39,151 nt of DNA, from the IMG/VR virus record IMGVR_UViG_3300020465_000870, positions 1 to 39,151 of that record; one strand, 5' to 3'. Position 1 is the first letter of the stretch. Each line of letters begins with the position of its first letter. The translations under genes were made by a program, and so were the position numbers. Shown here piece after piece: positions 33,649 through 39,151 of the stretch. The DNA comes from a virus. The notes below the pieces were generated by a model that was not told the DNA's origin, did no database searches, and was given only the letters and a program-made list of their open reading frames with translations.

Positions 33649-36146
33649 TGAAATTCTATACTAACGTTCAGTTAGTTGGTGACAATTTTTTAGTTCGTGG
33701 TTATGAGAATGGCAGACACTTCATGACGCGAGAGAAGTTCTATCCAACTCTCTTTGTTCCTGCAAAAAAGAAAACCAAATATAAAACATTGACTGGTGAA
33801 TATGTGGAGTCAGTCAATCCCGGAACTGTGCGTGAGTCCCGTGAGTTTATCAAGAGGTATGATGGTGTAGAAAACTTTAGTGTGTATGGTAATGACAGAT
33901 ATATCTATCAGTATATCTCAGAGATGTATCCTGAAGAAGAGATTAAGTTTGATATTAGTAAGATCAAGTTGACCACTCTTGATATTGAGGTCAAATCAGA
34001 GAATGGATTCCCCGATGTAGAATCTGCTGCTGAAGAGATATTACTTATTACAATACAGGATTACACAACAAAACAGATTCGCACTTGGGGTCAGGGGCCT
34101 TTCAACAACAAACAAGATAATGTCATTTACAAGTCATACAATTCAGAGTATGAACTTCTAAATGCATTTATCAACTGGTGGATGATGGAAGAGAATACAC
34201 CAGAAGTTGTGACTGGTTGGAACATTGAATTGTATGATATTCCATACTTGTCCCGAAGACTTGAGAGAGTTCTTGGTGAGAAGTTGATGAAGAGACTTTC
34301 ACCTTGGGGTCTTGTAACTGAAGATGAAATCTACATCGCAGGTCGTAAGAATATTGCATATGATGTTGGTGGTATTACTCAACTTGATTATCTAAATCTA
34401 TACAAGAAGTTTACATACAAGGCACAAGAATCATATCGCCTTGATTACATTGCAAAGGTTGAACTTGGTCAGCAGAAACTTGATCACTCAGAGTTTGATA
34501 CATTCAAAGACTTTTATACAAAAGGTTGGCAGAAGTTTGTAGAATACAACATCATTGACGTAGAACTGGTTGACCGTCTTGAAGACAAGATGAAGTTGAT
34601 CGAACTTGCAATTACAATGGCATACGATGCTAAAGCAAATTATGTCGATGTGTTTTCACAAGTACGTATGTGGGATACAATAATCTATAACTATTTAAAG
34701 AAGAGGAATATTGTTATTCCTCCAAAGAACAGATCCAACAAGGACGCAAAATACGCAGGGGCTTATGTTAAAGAACCGATTCCGGGAAAGTATGATTGGG
34801 TGGTGTCTTTTGACCTTAACAGTCTGTACCCTCATCTTATTATGCAATACAACATTTCCCCAGAGACCCTCCGGGAAACTAGACATTCCAGTGCGAGCGT
34901 TGAAAGGATCTTAAATAAGGAGATAGAAGATTTTAATCCTGAGTATGCAACATGTGCAAATGGTGCACAGTATCGGAAAGATGTTCGTGGATTCTTACCA
35001 GAGTTGATGGAGAAGATCTATAAGGATCGAACCATTTATAAAAAGAAAATGTTGGAGGCAAAACAACAATATGAGAAAACAAAAACCAAGAAGTTGGAGA
35101 AGGAGATCGCAAGGTGCAATAATATCCAAATGGCACGAAAGATCCAACTTAACTCTGCTTATGGTGCTATTGGTAATCAATACTTTCGTTATTACAAACT
35201 TGCAAACGCGGAAGCCATCACACTATCTGGACAAGTCTCAATCCGTTGGATTGAGAATAAAATGAATCAGAAGATAAATGAAATACTAAAAACGGAGGAT
35301 ATTGATTATGTTATTGCTAGTGACACTGATAGTATCTACCTCAATCTGGGGCCTTTGGTTGACGCTGTATACGAAGGGAGAGAGAAGACTAATCAAAGCG
35401 TTGTTGCGTTCCTTAACAAGGTGTGTGAAAACAAATTTGAACCTTATATTGAGAGTTCTTATGAAGCGTTGGCCACGTACGTAAATGCTTATGATCAGAA
35501 GATGTTCATGAAACGTGAGAACATTGCTGAACGTGGTATCTGGACTGCCAAGAAAAGATATATTCTAAACGTATGGGATAGTGAGGGTGTTCGATATGAA
35601 GAACCCAAACTTAAGATGATGGGTATTGAAGCAGTCAAGTCATCAACTCCTGCACCTTGTCGCACTATGATTAAGGATGGACTTAAGTTGATGATGAATG
35701 GCACAGAAGAACAAGTGATTGATTACATTGATAGATGTAGGGACAAGTTCAAATCACTGCCTCCAGAGGACATTGCTTTTCCAAGAACATGCTCTAATGT
35801 TAAGAAGTATCATTCACATACTGACATATACTCAAAGGGCACACCGATTCATGCTCGTGGTGCTCTTTTATTCAACTATTATATTAAGAAGAATAAACTG
35901 GACAAGAAGTATTCTCTTATTGGTAATGGGGAAAAGATCAAGTTCATATACCTTAAGAAACCAAACATCATTCAAGAGAACGTAATATCCTTCATCCAAG
36001 ATTTTCCAACCGAACTTAACCTTGACAAATACATAGATTATGATCTACAATTTGAGAAGAGTTTCGTAGAACCACTTAAGGCAATACTTGATGCCATTGG
36101 GTGGAACGTCGAAAAAACCGTAAACCTTGAACTTTTCTTTACATAA
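33648..36146 (+). CDS. 43: DNA polymerase gp43
   Basis: This 832-residue family B polymerase has proofreading. Exo motifs are TTLDIEVKS (DIE at 112-114), NIELYD (192-197) and YNIIDVELV (about 300-308). Polymerase motif A is FDLNSLYP (388-395), motif B KIQLNSAYGAIGNQ (498-511) and motif C ASDTDSIY (557-564). The C-terminus LELFFT resembles the clamp-binding tail of T4 gp43. It is shorter than T4 gp43 (898 residues). It starts at the stop of the small barrel gene and is followed by three tiny genes before uvsX. GC-richer codons cluster around motif A. Confidence 0.98.
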   Translation: MKFYTNVQLVGDNFLVRGYENGRHFMTREKFYPTLFVPAKKKTKYKTLTGEYVESVNPGTVRESREFIKRYDGVENFSVYGNDRYIYQYISEMYPEEEIKFDISKIKLTTLDIEVKSENGFPDVESAAEEILLITIQDYTTKQIRTWGQGPFNNKQDNVIYKSYNSEYELLNAFINWWMMEENTPEVVTGWNIELYDIPYLSRRLERVLGEKLMKRLSPWGLVTEDEIYIAGRKNIAYDVGGITQLDYLNLYKKFTYKAQESYRLDYIAKVELGQQKLDHSEFDTFKDFYTKGWQKFVEYNIIDVELVDRLEDKMKLIELAITMAYDAKANYVDVFSQVRMWDTIIYNYLKKRNIVIPPKNRSNKDAKYAGAYVKEPIPGKYDWVVSFDLNSLYPHLIMQYNISPETLRETRHSSASVERILNKEIEDFNPEYATCANGAQYRKDVRGFLPELMEKIYKDRTIYKKKMLEAKQQYEKTKTKKLEKEIARCNNIQMARKIQLNSAYGAIGNQYFRYYKLANAEAITLSGQVSIRWIENKMNQKINEILKTEDIDYVIASDTDSIYLNLGPLVDAVYEGREKTNQSVVAFLNKVCENKFEPYIESSYEALATYVNAYDQKMFMKRENIAERGIWTAKKRYILNVWDSEGVRYEEPKLKMMGIEAVKSSTPAPCRTMIKDGLKLMMNGTEEQVIDYIDRCRDKFKSLPPEDIAFPRTCSNVKKYHSHTDIYSKGTPIHARGALLFNYYIKKNKLDKKYSLIGNGEKIKFIYLKKPNIIQENVISFIQDFPTELNLDKYIDYDLQFEKSFVEPLKAILDAIGWNVEKTVNLELFFT

Positions 36147-36325
36147 TGGACTTACCAATTAATGACGAAGAACTGTCCAAATTAGTTTGGTGGACAGGAC
36201 ACATGAGAGGTGATCTTGAAGAAGGTCTCCATAAAAAATTAAAATTAGTCAAAGAGGTAAGAGAAAAAAACCCTGATGGGCCGTACAAAAAAATACTCCG
36301 AGAGGAGCATGGAATGGTAATCTAA
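36146..36325 (+). CDS. Small hypothetical protein after gp43
   Basis: This 59-residue charged helical protein (MDLPINDEELSKLVWWTGHM start) overlaps the polymerase stop (TAATGG). Conserved placement between gp43 and uvsX in cyanophages supports it. Function unknown. Confidence 0.6.
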   Translation: MDLPINDEELSKLVWWTGHMRGDLEEGLHKKLKLVKEVREKNPDGPYKKILREEHGMVI

Positions 36326-36326
36326 A

Positions 36327-36440
36327 ATGAAATTTATTTTAACGTCAATGTCCAGTTTCTTATATCAGTCAGTAATTTTTTCTGCTGGTGTTTTTATTGG
36401 ATATCTAGTAGGAATTAACACACCAAACTCAAATCGGTAA
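36327..36440 (+). CDS. Single-span membrane microprotein
   Basis: This 37-residue protein has a short N-terminus and one membrane helix (FLYQSVIFSAGVFIGYLVGI). It starts one base after the previous stop and ends 2 bases before the next gene. Function unknown. Confidence 0.5.
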   Translation: MKFILTSMSSFLYQSVIFSAGVFIGYLVGINTPNSNR

Positions 36441-36442
36441 TT

Positions 36443-36610
36443 ATGGAATCATCAGCAGACAGAATAGCAGATGCTCTTGAAAGAATTGCAACTGCTTTGG
36501 AGAGTAAATCTTTACATATAAATATTGATCATGGCCACATTGAGCATATCGATTATGTAGATCATAATCATATCGATGGTGATATTAATACACATTCAAA
36601 GACTTGGTGA
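36443..36610 (+). CDS. Small His/Asp-rich protein
   Basis: This 55-residue protein has a helical start (ESSADRIADALERIATALES) and a second half with seven His and many Asp (INIDHGHIEHIDYVDHNHID). That is a possible metal-binding repeat. It recurs before uvsX in cyanophages. Function unknown. Confidence 0.65.
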   Translation: MESSADRIADALERIATALESKSLHINIDHGHIEHIDYVDHNHIDGDINTHSKTW

Positions 36611-36631
36611 AATTATTATTAACTAATCATT

Positions 36632-37639
36632 ATGGACTTCTTAAAAGAAATTGTAAAAGAGATTGGGGATGAGTATACCCAAATCGCATCAGACATCGAT
36701 GAAACAGAAAGATACATCGACACAGGTTCGTACATCTTTAACGGATTGGTTAGCGGTTCCATTTATGGTGGCGTATCTAGCAATAAGATTACTGCCATCG
36801 CTGGTGAATCCTCTACTGGTAAAACTTACTTCTCCCTCGCAGTTGTCAAGAACTTTTTGGATAGCAATCCTGACGGTTACTGTTTGTACTTCGACACTGA
36901 AGCTGCTGTTAATAAAGGACTACTTGAATCTCGTGGGATTGATACCACAAGGTTAGTTGTTGTAAATGTAGTTACTATAGAAGAGTTTCGTGGTAAGGCT
37001 TTGAAAGCAGTTGATATGTATTTGAAGTCGTCTGAAGAGGATCGCAAACCATGTATGTTTGTGTTAGACTCTCTAGGTATGCTTTCTACAGAGAAAGAGA
37101 TTCGTGATGCATTGGATGATAAGCAAGTTAGAGACATGACCAAATCTCAACTTGTCAAAGGTGCATTCCGTATGCTTACTTTAAAACTTGGTCAAGCAAA
37201 CATTCCACTATTAGTAACAAACCATACCTACGATGTCATCGGATCTTATGTCCCAACTAAAGAAATGGGAGGAGGCTCTGGTCTCAAATATGCCGCGTCT
37301 ACGATCATTTATCTCAGCAAAAAAAAGGAAAAGGATAAGACGGAAGTTGTTGGAAACATTATCAAAGCTAAGACGCATAAATCAAGACTCTCCAGAGAAA
37401 ACCAACAAGTCGAAATAAGACTCTACTATGATGAGAGAGGACTTGATAGATATTACGGTCTTCTTGAACTTGGAGAGATTGGTGGTCTATGGAAGAATGT
37501 TGCTGGTCGTTATCAGATTAATGATAAGAAGATTTATGGTAAAGAAATACTAAAGAATCCTACAGAATATTTCACAGATGATATAATGAATAAGTTAGAC
37601 AACATTGCGATGGAACACTTCTCATATGGAAAGAATTGA
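36632..37639 (+). CDS. uvsX: RecA-like recombinase UvsX
   Basis: This 335-residue strand-exchange protein works with UvsY (3939) and UvsW (5368) in recombination-dependent replication. Walker A is GESSTGKT (58-65) and Walker B lies in KPCMFVLDSLGM. The VTNHTYDVIGSYVPTKEMGG segment is the DNA-binding loop 2 region. T4 UvsX has 391 residues, and the shorter form is usual in cyanophages. The gene overlaps gp41 by 14 bases. Confidence 0.97.
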   Translation: MDFLKEIVKEIGDEYTQIASDIDETERYIDTGSYIFNGLVSGSIYGGVSSNKITAIAGESSTGKTYFSLAVVKNFLDSNPDGYCLYFDTEAAVNKGLLESRGIDTTRLVVVNVVTIEEFRGKALKAVDMYLKSSEEDRKPCMFVLDSLGMLSTEKEIRDALDDKQVRDMTKSQLVKGAFRMLTLKLGQANIPLLVTNHTYDVIGSYVPTKEMGGGSGLKYAASTIIYLSKKKEKDKTEVVGNIIKAKTHKSRLSRENQQVEIRLYYDERGLDRYYGLLELGEIGGLWKNVAGRYQINDKKIYGKEILKNPTEYFTDDIMNKLDNIAMEHFSYGKN

Positions 37640-39005
37640 AACTACGATTCTTCGGAATCTCATTCATAATGAAGAATACGCTCGCAAGTCAATACCTTTT
37701 ATTCAACCTGATTATTTTGAACAAAGAACTGAAAAGATTATTTTTGAAGAAGTAGTTTCCTTCATTAATAAGTACGATAGTTGTGTAACTATCGAAGCAC
37801 TAAATATTGAGGTTGACAATAGGACAGACCTTACCGCAGAGGAATCAAAAAGCATTAGTGATATAACTAAAGACTTGAATAACTCACCTGTAGAATCGCA
37901 GTGGTTATTGGACACAACTGAGAAGTGGTGTCGTGACCGTGCGATTTATCTTGCGTTAATGGAGTCAATTCATATTGCCGATGGTGATGATGAGAAAAAG
38001 AATCGTGATGCGATTCCTTCTATTCTATCTGAAGCCCTTTCTGTTTCATTCGATAACAACATTGGACACGACTATCTACAAAACTATGAAGAAAGGTACG
38101 AGTATTACCACAAAACGGAAGATAAGATTTCGTTCGATCTTGAGTATTTTAACAAAATTACCAAAGGTGGTTTACCTAATAAGACTCTTAATATCGCGCT
38201 TGCTGGTACAGGTGTCGGGAAAAGTTTATTCATGTGCCATTTCGCTAGCTCCGTGTTGTTACAAGGCAGGAACGTACTCTACATTACAATGGAAATGGCA
38301 GAAGAGAAGATTGCTGAACGAATTGATGCAAATCTTTTGAATGTGCCAATTCAACAACTGGTTGACCTACCCAAAACCATGTTCGATAAGAAGGTAAATA
38401 AACTATCAGATAAGACACAGGGAACACTTATTATTAAAGAGTATCCAACTGCTGCTGCACACTCAGGTCATTTTAAAGCATTGCTTAATGAGTTAGCATT
38501 GAAAAAATCATTCAGACCTGATATAATATTCATAGATTACTTAAACATCTGTGCCTCTTCAAGATACCGCGCCAACACCGCAGTTAACTCCTACTCCTAC
38601 ATCAAAGCAATCGCGGAAGAACTCCGTGGTCTCGCTGTTGAATCAAATGTTCCGATACTTAGTGCGACACAGACGACTCGTAGCGGGTTTGCTTCTTCTG
38701 ATGTTGATCTTACCGATACCAGCGAATCCTTTGGTCTTCCTGCTACTGCTGATCTTATGTTTGCCCTCATCTCAACTGAAGAACTCGAAGGATTAGGCCA
38801 AATTATGGTGAAACAATTGAAGAATAGATACAATGATCCTACAATTCATAAGAGATTCATTGTCGGTATTGATCGTGCAAAGATGAGATTGTATGATTGT
38901 GAACAAAAAGCACAAGAAGATGTTCTTGACAGTGGACAAGAAGAGGAGTATAATCCTAATGAAGAAAAAAAATCTAAAAAATCTTTCGCAGAGTTTAAAT
39001 TCTAA
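37626..39005 (+). CDS. 41: Replicative DNA helicase gp41
   Basis: This 459-residue DnaB-type hexameric helicase unwinds the fork and works with primase gp61. The ATG at 37626 gives MERIETTILRNLIHNEEYAR, aligned with T4 gp41. The frame is open back to 37605. Walker A is AGTGVGKS (193-200), followed by ITMEMAEEKIAERIDANLL. Walker B lies in DIIFIDYLNIC, and SATQTTRSGF is motif H3-like. The acidic/Lys tail (EEEYNPNEEKKSKKSFAEF) may bind partners. Codons around 38545-38795 are markedly GC-richer than the rest. Confidence 0.97.
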   Translation: MERIETTILRNLIHNEEYARKSIPFIQPDYFEQRTEKIIFEEVVSFINKYDSCVTIEALNIEVDNRTDLTAEESKSISDITKDLNNSPVESQWLLDTTEKWCRDRAIYLALMESIHIADGDDEKKNRDAIPSILSEALSVSFDNNIGHDYLQNYEERYEYYHKTEDKISFDLEYFNKITKGGLPNKTLNIALAGTGVGKSLFMCHFASSVLLQGRNVLYITMEMAEEKIAERIDANLLNVPIQQLVDLPKTMFDKKVNKLSDKTQGTLIIKEYPTAAAHSGHFKALLNELALKKSFRPDIIFIDYLNICASSRYRANTAVNSYSYIKAIAEELRGLAVESNVPILSATQTTRSGFASSDVDLTDTSESFGLPATADLMFALISTEELEGLGQIMVKQLKNRYNDPTIHKRFIVGIDRAKMRLYDCEQKAQEDVLDSGQEEEYNPNEEKKSKKSFAEFKF

Positions 39006-39151
39006 TGACTAAAAAAGTTGACTTTAGTAAGTACCTTAATTTCGTGGATGGTGTCACATCCGATCCCAGTAAGGATTATAACTCTTTTATTGAGAGTCTT
39101 CAACTTCTTGATAAGCAGGGTTCCAATATTAATCGTCTTACTACTGCTGCT
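39005..39151 (+). CDS. Start of a conserved cyanophage protein, probably MazG-like
   Basis: The first 49 residues are MTKKVDFSKYLNFVDGVTSDPSKDYNSFIES and on to the window end; the gene is cut off. This N-terminus resembles proteins that follow gp41 in cyanophages and carry a MazG-type nucleotide pyrophosphohydrolase domain. The domain itself lies beyond the edge and cannot be checked. It overlaps the gp41 stop (TAATG). Confidence 0.55.
   Translation, partial: MTKKVDFSKYLNFVDGVTSDPSKDYNSFIESLQLLDKQGSNINRLTTAA

Overview
The window is part of the genome of a T4-like cyanomyovirus, a tailed phage of marine Prochlorococcus or Synechococcus. Two things show this. First, the T4 core genes occur in the usual cyanophage order: scaffold gp22, major capsid gp23, tail completion gp3, uvsY, uvsW, late sigma gp55, gp47, gp46, cobS, gp45, gp44, gp62, regA, hsp20, gp43, uvsX, gp41. 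Second, host-derived photosynthesis and metabolism genes sit among them: psaJ, ndhI, pebS, a psbN-like gene, purM, purS and pyrE, plus small cyanobacterial families (DUF3110, DUF2997, DUF1257/Ycf35). The DNA is clearly AT-rich, which fits a Prochlorococcus phage better than a Synechococcus phage, but the host cannot be fixed from the sequence.

Layout. Bases 1-4370 are head and tail genes (gp22 end, gp23, small late proteins, gp3) followed by uvsY, with T4-type late promoter motifs and strong hairpin terminators. Bases 4386-5297 are the only minus-strand segment: a truncated class II asparaginyl-tRNA synthetase-like gene followed after 12 nt by a tRNA gene. A perfect 20-bp palindrome lies between it and the divergent uvsW. 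Bases 5368-11234 carry uvsW, gp55, gp47 and gp46 with small cyanophage proteins. Bases 11231-17156 are an accessory block: a HAD phosphatase, a nucleotide-sugar epimerase, a psaJ/ndhI electron-transport cassette with tiny membrane proteins, an orphan 489-residue protein and purM. Bases 17166-21189 hold a metalloprotease/vWA protein, a CobS-like AAA+ ATPase and the bilin reductase PebS. Bases 21182-31200 alternate replication genes (gp45, gp44, gp62, regA) with nucleotide metabolism (purS, pyrE, a nucleosidase, apt), many single-membrane-span microproteins, a psbN-like gene, a DUF4338/DruA-like protein and a lysine-rich candidate internal head protein. Bases 31242-39151 hold a phosphomannomutase, Ycf35-type genes, hsp20, two small beta-barrel-like proteins, DNA polymerase, uvsX, gp41 and the start of a probable MazG-like gene.

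How it works together. The replication and recombination genes form the T4-type replisome, and gp55 with the sliding clamp would switch on late head genes at NATAAATA promoters. psaJ, ndhI, pebS and psbN-like genes point to reshaping of host photosynthetic electron flow and pigment during infection. The pur/pyr/apt genes feed nucleotide synthesis. Genes are packed with ATGA or short overlaps, so most of the plus strand is probably read as long operons.

The most unusual element is the synthetase/tRNA pair. The tRNA has an Asn anticodon (GUU) and an Asn-type discriminator G, but also the long variable arm of Leu/Ser-type tRNAs. Its neighbour has all three class II catalytic motifs of AsnRS/AspRS and no anticodon-binding domain. 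This looks like a self-contained, possibly orthogonal phage aminoacylation or amidation system. No stretch longer than about 210 bases lacks a gene.
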